Part shown: piece by piece, positions 28,764-39,850 of the stretch | Position numbering within the stretch: the stretch's first letter is position 1 | Layout of the letters: the number at the start of each line of letters is the position of its first letter | DNA from: Oscarella lobularis | Lineage: Eukaryota > Porifera > Homoscleromorpha > Homosclerophorida > Oscarellidae | Direction: 5' to 3' | DNA: 64,000 nucleotides | NCBI RefSeq assembly: GCF_947507565.1 | Contig: NC_089177.1 | Coordinates: 2,356,001 to 2,420,000 of the forward strand | The notes under the pieces: model-generated | What the model saw: the letters and a program-made list of their open reading frames with translations, nothing else | Told to the model about the DNA's origin: nothing | Databases searched by the model: none | Made by a program: the position numbers and the translations under genes

Positions 28764-31008
28764 TTATATAATCGATCTATACGTGCACGCGAACATAATC
28801 CAAACGGCCTGGATAGCCTCCGGATAGACGACGACTGACGCGCGAATGGCGAGATCGACCTGGTCGCCGTTGCATTCGACGATTTCCTTGCACGTCGTCG
28901 ATTGCATGGCGGTGGCGAAGATACGTCTTGAATTGGCGTGGATGAACTGGATCGGAAAGGCTTTGAATGTGTGTCCGCTCGGCACGGCGCGTCGCACGGC
29001 CTGCTGGAATTCGTCGTTGCCGACGCTGACGCCCGTGCTCTGTTCCAGTTCGTAGGACGAAAGCGCCGGGGCGAGGTAATACGACAGTTGATCATTCCAG
29101 TGGCTCGTTAGACCGAGTACCTGGGGAAGATAATGTTATAGGGCCGGTGGAAAGCAGGTCAATTTACGCTGCGATGTTCAGCTGCTAGTGTCTTTAGTTC
29201 TTGTTCCAGTTTGTGGCTCGCTACGGCTGGATCCAGTGTCGATCGGCTTAGCGTTGGAAAACTCGGCTGATGTAATGTAAGTGCACGCATATTCAATTTC
29301 GATATTGGCGGCGTATTCTCCGCGTTACCTGACGAAGGGCCGCGCAGGCGGACTCTATTGCGCCCGGATTCATCTCTTTCCAACAGGCTGCATCTGTCAA
29401 GTCAAAGTTGCACGACACCAGAGCATCAGTCGGCTACATACAGAGATGGGCAATGAAAACAAATCATCGATAACTGCTCTTTAATGCATTGCCTGGCAAT
29501 TGGCATAGAAGGCTTCATGACTGAAGACGCAGCCGACAGTTCTATACGGAATATCGTTCGAACGAATTGTCGGCTCCCCAAGTTCAGGTCTCTGATGAGT
29601 ATACCTAGAAAGCGAAAGTGAAAGACGTCGATCTATTCGTAGTTTTGTTCTATAGGACCCACCGGTGACCGGTCAGACTCTCCCAAAACGTCACGATACC
29701 GGAGTGACCGATCGTCGCCACCCAAGCGTGCGCCGTCCCCTTGGACTTCGTCCCAATACACACATAAGCGTCCAAGCCGAATCCAAGCAGAAGAGAGCAG
29801 AGCAATACGGCGTGATCCTCGCAATTCTGAAGAGATAGATAGAGAACCAAAACATAGAAGCCTCCATATGAAGAAATGCGACCTACCCCAGCTCCCTTAG
29901 AGAGAAACGCTCCCATGCTCGCCCACAATTCCGGCTTGCTATCGCCGCCGACCGTCGGCGTTCTCTCATACTCGATCAAGCTGACGAATCGCGCCGCCGC
30001 GCGCGGACTCTCGATCAGTCGTCCGCCGACGAGCGGCGTCAAGAACGAGCAGACGAGCCGACTTCGACCCGTCTCGTCCTGAGCGAAAACCTTGACGAGA
30101 CGACTCGCGTGAGCCGGTCGACATTGGAGATACTCTCGCCACCACTGCTTGGCGTAGGCGAAAAAGAGTCGCTGCTGTTCAGCGCTTCGACCCTGCTCCA
30201 AACTCACTTGCGCCGTGACGACGTCGTCCTTCAATCGAGCGCCCATACAGGGTACGATCTTGAATAGAATTTCGAGAATTCCGCACGCGATTCCGGCCTG
30301 CGCGCCGACGCCGTGAATTTCCGTTGCCATGGCAAATTGGTTTGTCGACGAGGCGAGCGCTCGTCGCCACTCCACGTGATGAGATCCGATTAGCTCTCGT
30401 TGGCCGAGCGCGTCGGTTTTGATAACGACGACGTGAAGGGGTTCAGAAACGCCAAGAAGATCTCGAAGCAGCGTGACGGATGGGGGAAAGTCGAATAGGA
30501 ACGTTTCGTCAAAAGGCGGATCGCAGGAGCAAGGAACGGGCTTCGATTTGAAACGCTGACCGCGAAAGTAGAGATAGAGCGTGAAGGTAGAGCAAAGGGA
30601 ATTGTCTTCTGCTGCCAATTGGTCGACAAATGCTTTGCCTCTCAGAACGCGAACGGAGAGACCAACTGTCAATGCTAATTTTCAATCGGCTTATTCTCTG
30701 GAACGTCTGCGTGCGTTACCTTGGGTGACTTTGGCTGTAGTGATGGGGACCTCTGGTGCGCGATCGTGTCGAATTGGAAAATGTGACGTCATCTGCAGGG
30801 ACTGCACCAATTCATCGACTATGCTCTCGTGAGGAGCGAAGTGTCTGCGTCGTTGCGGTAAGTCGTTCTCTGGTTCCACGTCGTCTCCGTTTTCTTCTAG
30901 CAGCGCGGCGACGGCCTCTTCGACTTTCGCTTCGATGCCTTCGCGATTTAGCTGATCGTGGATAGCCTGTTTTACTTCTTCGATCTTTTCCGGTGGTAAC
31001 CTTGACAT
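28764..31008 (-). CDS. CEP76: Centrosomal protein CEP76
   Basis: Minus-strand gene with about seven exons. The N terminus M-S-R-L-P-P-E-K-I-E-E-V-K-Q-A-I-H matches CEP76. A C2-like domain follows (L-R-G-K-A-F-V-D-Q-L...C-S-T-F-T-L-Y-L-Y-F-R-G-Q-R-F). Next comes the family's transglutaminase-like core: Q-W-W-R-E-Y-L-Q, L-V-K-V-F-A-Q-D-E, N-C-E-D-H-A-V-L-L-C-S-L-L-L-G, H-A-W-V and T-F-W-E-S-L-T-G-H-R. The C terminus ends V-W-I-M-F-A-C-T-Y-R-S-I-I. CEP76 restrains centriole reduplication and acts at the centrosome. The 60-bp intron before N-C-E-D-H is in frame and stop-free, so retention would add about 20 residues. The intron at 29492-29434 has a GC donor (CAG|GCAATG). Exons fit the known protein along its length. 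Confidence 0.93.
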
Positions 31009-31099
31009 TTTCTCGCGTCCCCAAACGGTGAAAATCGAACAGTAAGAAACAGTAGTGTATTTTCTCGTTATTGTACGCACGCTAGGCGTAGTCATAGAA

Positions 31100-31327
31100 A
31101 TGTACAGGGAGAAGCTAGATGTTGCCTTTGCGAAGGCTACAGCTCGTATTCAGCGCGCTGGTGAGTCTCAAAACGTAGTTTTGAACTTATTCCTTAATTA
31201 CCAGGGCAATTCTTCCGAGGCCCTTTCTCGCATCCATTCATTGGTTAGCAATCCTACGCTTCGTCTACCAGCGCTCCCGCACAATTTACTCACTTCTACT
31301 TTTCTAAAAGGCTTCCGAAAAGAATAG
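31100..31327 (+). CDS. Possible small protein (76 codons), divergent from CEP76
   Basis: An uninterrupted frame starts M-Y-R-E-K-L-D-V-A-F-A-K-A-T-A-R-I-Q-R-A, a good amphipathic helix, 92 bp from the CEP76 start on the opposite strand. A GTGAGT donor and a TTACCAG acceptor inside it suggest an intron, but splicing them would shift the frame, so the real structure is unclear. No family recognised. It ends before the 3' end of the ABCA gene. It could instead be a non-coding divergent transcript. Confidence 0.3.
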   Translation: MYREKLDVAFAKATARIQRAGESQNVVLNLFLNYQGNSSEALSRIHSLVSNPTLRLPALPHNLLTSTFLKGFRKE

Positions 31328-31431
31328 AGCAAAAGGGCCGCGCGTTCAATTGTCTTCAAGCCACTACTACTACTACTACAGCACAAAAAAAGAGATAGTC
31401 ACTGTTAAAAAGAGTTCGCAGCCCTAAATCG

Positions 31432-34400
31432 TCATTCAAGCGCTTTTGCGCGCGGATCCTCCCTCTGCTGGCGCGCGAACATGAGAAAGACCTGCTCCAA
31501 CGTCGTCTGCGACACGGAATAGTCTTCGACGTTCATCAGCAAGCGCGACTTTTCCATGCTCTCGAAAACAAAAGCCCACGAAACGCCGTCGACTTGGAAC
31601 GTCAACAGGCCCTGATGTTCTTCCTTCAGCACGCACTCGGCGAACGTTTCGGTCATGAAACGACGGAACCGGTCAACGTCTGCCACGCCCACGCGCCCCG
31701 TCACGGTGTATCCGCTTCCGAAGCGATTCTTCAAGTGCTGGGGACTGCCGAGACACTGGAATTGGCCGTTGACCATGATGGCGAGACGAGTGCAAAGGGC
31801 TTCACATTCTTCCATACTAAGACAGGCAAACACACCATGAGAGGAGAGATGTTTACATGGTTCAATCTCTCTTTTTTTACCTGTGAGACGTGATGATGAT
31901 GCATTGTCCGTTTTCTCGGACTGCCGACAGCGCGTCCCACAATTGACGTCGAGCGACCGGATCCATTCCCGTTGTCGGTTCGTCGAGAAACACGACGGGC
32001 GGATCGCCTATCATCGATATGGCCGTGCACAATTTTCTCTTGTTTCCGCCACTAGAGAGAGAGCAACGATCGGATGGAATACAACAAACGGTTATCGTTG
32101 AAGCGTCGTACCTGTACGTTCCGCTGAGTTTGTCGGCATAGGGCATGAGAAGAAGTGACTTCATGAGAAGATTCACCTTGCGCGGAATTTTCCGCTCGGG
32201 AACGCCGCGCAATCGTGCGAACATGGTCAAAAGCTCGCGACCAGTTAGCAAGCTAATCTGAGCGTCATACTGAGGACAGTACCCAATCCGCTGACGAACC
32301 TGAGAGAAGAGAAAAAAAAACGAACGAATTAGAATGAGGAAAGAACCTAAAAGACGACGCGCTTTCACCTCCTGCATATCATTTTGAATATCGTACGAAT
32401 CCAAATAGGCCGTTCCGCGCGTCGCCATCAAATCGCCCGTCAATATATTGAACGTCGTCGATTTTCCGGCGCCGTTCACGCCGAGCAGGCCGAAGCACTC
32501 GCCTCGCTGCACGCCCAAACCGACGCCGGCGACCGCCGTAACGGAATCGCCGCCGCAGCAGCCGCGACTATAGATCTTCCACAAATCGTTGACGAGAAGC
32601 AAATCGCCGTCGTTGCTTTGAAACGACGACTGCAAGGCGAGCTCGCGAACTCGTTTCTGCTCGGCGACGACGTCCTCGTCCGTCGCCGTGACGTTGATCT
32701 CTATTCGACTGCTCAGATGACGTTTGACTCCGGACAATTTGTACCAGACTTTCTCCGCTATGCCGGCGTCGATCAGAACGACGACGACGATGAGAAGAAG
32801 ACCTTCGCACGCCATGAAGACGGAATAGCGACCCTGACCGCCGTTTTCCCACGACATGTAGTTCGTCTGGAAGGTGATGTTCAATTCGCGGCATAATTGT
32901 TCGGCGGCAGCGCACGCTTCGATGTTGCCGTGATTCGTGTACATATCGATGAGACCCTGACCGAGGCAGTAGTTAGGCAAGACGAGAAAGACCCACTTGA
33001 GCGTCTTGGCTATGTTCTCCAAGCCGAGCTGCGGCACCATGAGAATCTGAATGACGAGTATGGCCAGTTCGCCTGTTATGATATTAAAGAGCGTCAATAG
33101 AATGAACGCCGTCGACGGTTTGGAGAAGAGAAAGCCGAGTAGATACATGAGCGGTATGATGCTCCAACCGTAGAGAAACAATTGGAACAGGACGATGCCT
33201 AGGCGACCGCCATCGACGAAGGCCGAAACGTTGAAGGCGGCGAATAGAATGAGTACGACGAACGAGGGCACCATGTAGTTGATCATGTCCCAAGCGAAGG
33301 CGGAGAGCCAGTAGCTCAGCGGCGTCACGCCGCTGACGAACTGGACGTGTTTCGCCTTGTTCTCCTTTTCCTCGACGACGAGACGAACGAAAGTCGACGT
33401 CAGAAACGCCATGCCGAATAGCAATTCGAAGGCGACCGTAAATCCAACGACAGGGCTACGAAACAACGAGACAAAAATCAAAAGAAGGAAACGACTATCT
33501 ATCTATCTATCTATCCTTTTCCCCCTTACATGTTCAAATCGTCGGCAATCTGGCGGAGAGTTCGCGGCAAAGGATGATTCGTCGTCGTTATCGTGTGCTC
33601 GCCGTTCGACCACGTTTGCATGACGGCATTGTCCATTGCCGTCAACGTCGCGCCGATCGCGTGAAACGCCTGATTATTGAACCACGCCGTCGCGTTGATT
33701 TCGTCGTCGCTGGCATTGAACGATGCGGCGACGAGATACTCCGTATTGAAACTGGGACCTCTCAAGTCCGCCGTATCGAGAATAAAACTTTCAATATCTT
33801 CGCCTCGAACGTGTATCGGCGTCGTTTTGCCGTCGGCAAACTGGCTCGCATAGTAGCGAGTCAAATTCGCCGTTACGTCGTCTTCGCCAGTCGAAGTGAA
33901 ATTACCGAAGGGAACGTTGTTCGTGCCGTACTGGGCCGTCGTCAGCGTTATGGGCGGCGAATCGCCCGGCGACGGCAGCGTCTTGGACAGAATCAAACCG
34001 AGCAACGTGAAGCCGACCGGCAACATGAACTGGGTGATCAAAGCCATCTTGTTTCGTCGACAGTAGAGAAATCGTTTCATGAACATGGCGTAGAATTGTT
34101 GCAGAGCCAACGTCAAGCCCGCATTGAGCCTCATCTTGCCTCCGAGGTATTCCTGCATTGAACCGGACTCGATGAGAGCGGCGTCCTCCGACGACGTCGG
34201 CGAATCGTCGTCGACGACTACGGCGCCGCCGCCGTTTTGCTTTTCTTCCTCGCTATCGGCCTCCTCGCCGACTTTGATGAACACCTCCTCCATCGTCGTC
34301 AACGAAGCGCCGTAACTCGCAATGCCCAAGTCGGTCTTTCGTTTCTCCAATTCGGTGAACATCGACGCGAATTGGGCGGTCGCTTCGCGCGGAAGCAAAT

Positions 34401-37142
34401 AGGTGACCTCGCGACCGTGCTGCGATTCGAGTCCGGCACTCGGCACGTGCGATTGGACGACGCCGGTCAGCACGGGCACGTTGCAACGTTCCGGATCCTT
34501 GACGATCGTCATGTGATAGCCGACGCCGTACTTCGATTTCAAGAACAACGAAGTACCACAGCATCTGGAAAAAAAAATCCTATTGAAAAGAAAAGTGAGT
34601 GGGGTTGGGATGCTTCTTACCGGACTTTCCCGTTGGCCATTATAGCTATGCGATCGCCGAGGAAGTCTGCCTCTTCCATGAAATGGGTTGTCAGTAAAAT
34701 CGTTCTACCCTTGCGATTCTCTGCTAGAAGATCCCAGGTGGCTCGTCGAGCCGACGGGTCCATGCCGGATGTCGGTTCATCCAGCATAACAATCTAGAAA
34801 TCAAAGATAGAATATTATTTCACGCATCGTCATTCTGTGTACCTTGGATCCGGCTATCAGCGCTATTCCGACGGACAATTTTCTCTTCATTCCGCCCGAA
34901 AGCATTCGCGTTTGAAAACGCCGCCGATCTTCGATTTGCAACGTTCGCACCATGTCGTCGATTTCGCGTTGGACCGCGTCCGACTCGCAGCCCTTGAGTC
35001 GGGCAAAGAACCAGAGGTGCTCTTCGACGGTAAGCGCATCAAAAAGCACGTCGTGCTGAGGACAGAGACCGAGGCTCTCTCGTACGTCATCAATATTCGA
35101 TCGAATATCGAAGTCGTTCACCGAGGCACGACCCGACGACGGAGGAAAGAGTCCTGAGAAGACAAGATCGAGAAAATATATATATATATATAACGACGTC
35201 TCTACTCTTACCAGTCAACATGGACATGAGAGTCGTTTTGCCGGCGCCGTTGTGTCCGAGCAAAGCGGATATCTGCCCTTCGTACATGTTCAACGAAACG
35301 CCGTCGACGGCGACTTTCTCGCTCGTCTTTCCTCGATTGAACACCTTGCGTATGTTCACGATTTTCACGCCGGCCGCCAAGCCGTCCGGTTCGCGTTCGA
35401 AAACGTGCCGACGCGAGAGCAACGGCGTCGTCTCGTCGTCCGTCTCCGTCGATCGCTTGGAAAGATACGAGCCGCACCAATACGACGGCAAAACGGGAAA
35501 GTACCACTTCAACGGAATGCCGTACTCGCCGGGAAAAACGGCTTCGACGTACCAAGTTATTAGCAAATAGATAATCGTGTCGCCGACGAACATGGCGAGA
35601 ATCATGGCGAACGTGAGATCGTCGTCGACGGTGGGCGGCTGTCCGATATTGGACCATTGGAGACCGACTCCCGTTCCTTCGAAGGTGCCGATCAGCTGAG
35701 CGCCGAATGCCATGTTCGTATTGATGAATATCGACGGGCCGAGCTTGTCGGCGAGAGTCAGTGAGAGATAGTTCTGCTGGAGAAAGAAGTAGGGCACGTA
35801 GGTGAACATCCAGAGAAGGCCGCCGCCGGCAGCGCCCCAGACGGCGCGCTTGAAGAAGACGCTGACGCAGAAGCAGAACGATATCGTCGCGATGGCGTAG
35901 AGAAGGAGAAAAACGAATATGACCGATATGTCGCTTTCCGTCAGAACTTTGCCGACTTTGAAGATGATCGTTATGATAGCGACGGTGATGAGGAGAAAGA
36001 GAAAGCACTTGGTGAACCAGGCGCTCCAGTGAACCCAATTGGCGAGACCCATCATTTTCATTGACTCCTTCAGACGACGTTCCTTCTCCTGAACGAGCGC
36101 TTTCACAATGCTCAACGCCGTGTAAATGTAGGCGAGCATGAGAAGCAGAGGAAGACCGTTTTGTATGGCATAGACGAAACGATCGTCGAGATATTCCGGA
36201 TAGGGATATCGTCGGAGATAGACGTCGGGAAGATCGTCGAGTGAGGCGTCGCTCGCTTCCATAATAAGAGCCATGTCGACGGCCCATTGGATGACGGAGA
36301 ACGATTCGCGATGGTAGCCGGGTTGGCCGCCGTCTTTCCATTTCTCGTCGCGCGGTCCCTGAAGGGGCGTGAGGGGATAAACGAGCTGGGTAAGCCACGT
36401 GCAGTACAACGCCGGATCGCCGCCGACGCCGGACGCCGCTTGCGGGTCAAAGTCGCACAGACGCGGACGCGAGTCGAGTCGAATGGAGTACTCGATGTTG
36501 GGTGGTAGAGTGTTCTCGAAATTAAATACCACGCCTCCTACGTAGTCGGAGTAATCGGAGTAATTGTTTTTGCCAAGGGACTGCTTTTCATTCGCTTTCA
36601 TCACGAGGAAATCTGCCATGGCCGATTCGTTTTCAAAACCGAGAAGAGAATCGATCACTGGCGTGCCAAATTTTACCGAGCCCGTCTGATTTAGAATGAT
36701 GTCTCGCGCTCTGGACATTATCGTTTCAACCAAAAGGGTGTTTGGTGTGTAGGCGAGCTTCTTTGGCTTGGGTCTATTGAAGTCTATAGGCGGCGTTTCC
36801 CATAGAATTGATACCTCGGGGACAAAAGGAATCTCCGTGTCCGTTGTCAAATTCTTCAACTGTAAGAGGAAACGAGAGTTATCTGACTTGATCGCGCCGC
36901 TTTGTGTGTAAACTAAAGAGACTCACAGGAAGAATACCATAGTTGGGACGAAAGGGCGGGTAGGTGCAGCTTCTGTCTTCACACTTATTCTCAGCTTTCA
37001 ATGAAGGCGATGCCTTGATCATAGCCAAGAGAAGGATAAAGAGAGTCGGAAGGACTATCTCGAAGAACGTTCCGATCGGACGACGCTTTTGGAGAACATA
37101 GTTCTTCCATACCAGCAGCCAAAACTGCCGAAACTTGACCAT
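31432..37142 (-). CDS. ABCA3: ABCA3-like full ABC transporter
   Basis: Multi-exon minus-strand gene for a full ABCA transporter, TMD1-NBD1-TMD2-NBD2. It starts [15 protein letters not shown] (upstream M-I-W-C in frame is less likely), with a first membrane helix and a large extracellular loop. TMD1 contains the ABCA3-type [21 protein letters not shown]1: G-H-N-G-A-G-K-T-T (Walker A, about 35240), [10 protein letters not shown] (signature), [11 protein letters not shown] (Walker B, about 34770). TMD2 includes [16 protein letters not shown]2: [33 protein letters not shown] proteins export or flip lipids; ABCA3 loads lamellar bodies in mammals. Introns of about 50-65 bp interrupt both NBDs. All catalytic motifs appear intact. 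Confidence 0.92.
33497..33516 (+). repeat. (TATC)n microsatellite
   Basis: Five tandem TATC units in the intron of the ABCA gene between the first exon of TMD2 and the following transmembrane exon. No coding role. Confidence 0.85.
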
Positions 37143-37388
37143 GTTGGTCGAAACCACGCACCAAATCACGCACTAAGGTCAATCGTCACGCGTGACTCAC
37201 GTATTCACGAGAGACTCACGAGGATCGCGTCACGTGCAGGCGTGTCCAGGAAAGGTGACGTAAATATTTGATTGCCTATAGCACGTGGATATTGATCGAA
37301 ACACTATTGAATGCGCATGAGCCAATTGGCATTCGAAGGTGGAACCGAAGCCCGACGGAACGCGAGACGAGATTCTGTTAGAATAAAA
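37143..37388. promoter_or_regulatory. Bidirectional promoter of the ABCA and PAR6 genes
   Basis: A 246-bp spacer separates the two divergent start codons. It contains repeated CACG/GTCACG-type blocks (TCACGCGTGACTCACG, then TCACGAGAGACTCACGAGG) around 37185-37235. These resemble E-box or CRE-related palindromic sites. Function is inferred from location. Confidence 0.45.
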
Positions 37389-38453
37389 ATGCCTTTTGAC
37401 CCGCTTCTCGTCGAAGTCAAGTCAAAAGTAAGTCAAGCGATAACGAAAGCGTCTCGACGCCTAACGAAAATCGCCTAGTTCGACTCGGAATACCGTCGCT
37501 TCTCCTTCAACCGCGAACGCGTGGCGACCTACGACGAATTCTATCAACTGATCGGCACGCGACATCGAATACTCGACGCCGTCGACTTCACGACGTCGTA
37601 CACGGACCCAATTCACGGCGATCTACTTCCCATCAATAACGACGACAATTTCAAGCGAGCCCTAAAGACCGCCACACCCCTACTACGAGTCTTTCTCTAT
37701 CGCAAATCAGGTAAGAACCCAGGGGGCCTCGCGTCGTCACAGCTTACGGCAGTGTTACGGTGCGAAATTCGATAGTTATTGTTCAGTTATGAAAATCGTG
37801 ACACCCGTCAAATGTTCGCTAATTTTTGATTGTACAATCCATGTATTCTAAATCATGTTGAATTTTTTTCAGACCTAACCTATCTGGATAGCAATCCGTC
37901 AAAGACTCGGAGAAAGTCGAAAAATCCCTTGCCATCTATCAGCAATCCGCAAGATTTTCGTCGCGTCTCTTCGATCGTCGACGCCGACGAATTGCCGGAC
38001 ACCGTACGCCGAGTCAAGCTTCTAAAACAGTCCTCTGACAAGCCACTGGGCTTCTACATTCGCGACGGAACGAGCGTTCACGTGACGCCCCAGGGTCTCG
38101 AACGCGTACCGGGCATATTCATATCGCGTCTCGTCCCAGGCGGTTTGGCGGAGAGCACGGGCCTTCTCGCCGTCAACGACGAGATATTAGAAGTGAACGG
38201 TATCGAGGTGGCCGGAAAGACGCTCGATCAAGTGACCGACATAATGGTCGCAAACAGTCAGAATCTTATTATAACAGTCAAGCCGGCGAGTCAGACGTCC
38301 GCAGGAACGTTAGGCGGCGGCGGAGGCGGAAGCCTACCGCCGCCTAGCCACGCAAGAAGAGCGGGCGGGTCGCCAGGAGAAGCGAGGCAAGCGCACAAGA
38401 ATGGAGTGGCCACTGAACCAAGTAGAAGAACGGCTTGGGGCAATAATTCATAA
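37389..38453 (+). CDS. PARD6: PAR6 cell-polarity scaffold
   Basis: Three exons (37389-37427, 37479-37710, 37873-38453) give 283 residues. Order: PB1 domain ([11 protein letters not shown]...F-Y-Q-L-I...L-P-I-N-N-D-D-N-F), semi-CRIB ([15 protein letters not shown]), then a PDZ domain with the diagnostic [19 protein letters not shown], and [14 protein letters not shown] glycine/proline-rich tail follows. PAR6 binds aPKC through PB1, Cdc42-GTP through the semi-CRIB, and Crumbs/Pals-type partners through PDZ, setting apical-basal polarity. It is shorter than vertebrate PARD6 (about 345) mainly in the tail. Convergent with PSMA7. Confidence 0.95.
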
Positions 38454-38710
38454 TGGGGAGGGGGAAAAAAGGGAATATTAGTGGTTGGGGTGGGAAATTT
38501 GCATCTAAAAACGCATCCTGGCCACATGCGTGCCGGTCATGCTTAGAATCGTGTATTGTTGTGAGATAAGTAACTACCTTGTGTTGACATTTTGATTAAA
38601 TAATTAGAGGTGCATGGGGGGAAAAGATTTCTTGTCGAGTTAGTACTCTTTTTATTTGTGACTGGAGACATACTGTGGTGTTGCTACAGTATAGAGGTTT
38701 TTTTCTTCTA

Positions 38711-39799
38711 CTAAACTTTTTGAGAGGGCTTCTTTTTTGCGGCCGCTTCCTCCTCTTTTTCCTTTTCAGCCTCTTTGACGTACTTGTCAATATCTTCAGC
38801 CTCCAATATCTGAAGGGGGAAGGGAGTAAAGGTACTCTTGTAAATGGTATCGAGTCAATCTCTACCTGAAGTTTTTGACCTCTCCTCATGATTGCAAGCT
38901 CAATGTTCTTGCTCCCTGATTGCACAACCTAATAATACGAGTGGGGTAAGATTGGAGGTGCGTTAGCATCTGCTTTTGTCTCTACTTCTAATAAAGCTTT
39001 TAGATTGAGCTTGATGCACGCTTCTTCCGTCGCAATGGCTTCGTCGTTATAGTGAGCTTCAAGGTACTCGCGAACTGACTTGGCGCTGCGACCAACAGCA
39101 TTAGCCTATAATAGTACAGTAGGAATTTAGTAGTCATCTTGTCTGGAACTCAATTACCTTCCAGGAACTGTAAGTACCAGATGGATCAGTTTGGAACAAC
39201 TTTGGCTGCAAATCCGGATCGAATCCTGCAATTAGTGACGATATTCCAAAAGGTCGCGTTCCTGCACTGTGCGTGTATCTCTGTAGAAGAGAAGTAAGGA
39301 ACTAGGACATAAAAAAGGTGGGACTCTATCACTTGTTTTATTGTTGCTAACTGCCTTGTGATGTACTCTAGTGTGACGGGATCCTCTACGGTCAGTCGAT
39401 GGCTCTGACACTCCTGTCGAGCCCAGTCAATCAGAATGCGTGCATCGGCATTCAAGCCTTCACAAAAACTCCAGGTGATGTTTCCATGTATATACTATTA
39501 ATTTTTTGATGACTCACCGGCGAATGCCATGCAAACGTGCTCGTCTAGCATGCAGATTTTGCGAATCGTGCGAGATTCTTGCAGCTTTGCTATCGATCTC
39601 TTTTCCACGCCAATCACAATGACGTCTTTGCCGCGCACGGCCACCTAATTTTACGGTCTACGATCCTCGAAAGGGGCCCTTTTGAGCGACTTACTGCCGT
39701 GGCGCCTTTCTTTACGGCCTCCTGTGCATATTCCACTTGGAATAAGTGACCGTCCGGTGAAAAGACGGTGATAGCGCGGTCGTAACGACTTTCGCCCAT
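38711..39799 (-). CDS. PSMA7: Proteasome subunit alpha type-7
   Basis: Several small exons on the minus strand. Start [28 protein letters not shown] is the conserved alpha-subunit N terminus with the gate-forming Y-D-R. Later stretches [43 protein letters not shown] and [16 protein letters not shown] identify alpha-7 (alpha4 ring position). It ends in a lysine/glutamate-rich tail (K-K-K-P-S-Q-K-V). It forms the alpha ring of the 20S proteasome. Its start lies 51 bp from the divergent CENP-T start. Confidence 0.95.
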
Positions 39800-39850
39800 G
39801 ATGACGGCTCGGAGCTATAGCGCGTTAGAGGGCCACAATTCAAAGGCGCA
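39800..39850. promoter_or_regulatory. 51-bp bidirectional promoter (PSMA7 / CENP-T)
   Basis: Only 51 bp lie between the two divergent start codons, so 5' UTRs and core promoters must overlap. No TATA box is seen. Co-expression of a proteasome subunit with a kinetochore protein would follow from this layout but is not shown by the sequence. Confidence 0.5.

Noticed and set aside
35208-36398. 396-codon frame in the ABCA region, same strand but another frame
   Set aside because: Histidine/arginine/serine-rich low-quality sequence overlapping clear ABCA transmembrane and NBD1 coding sequence.
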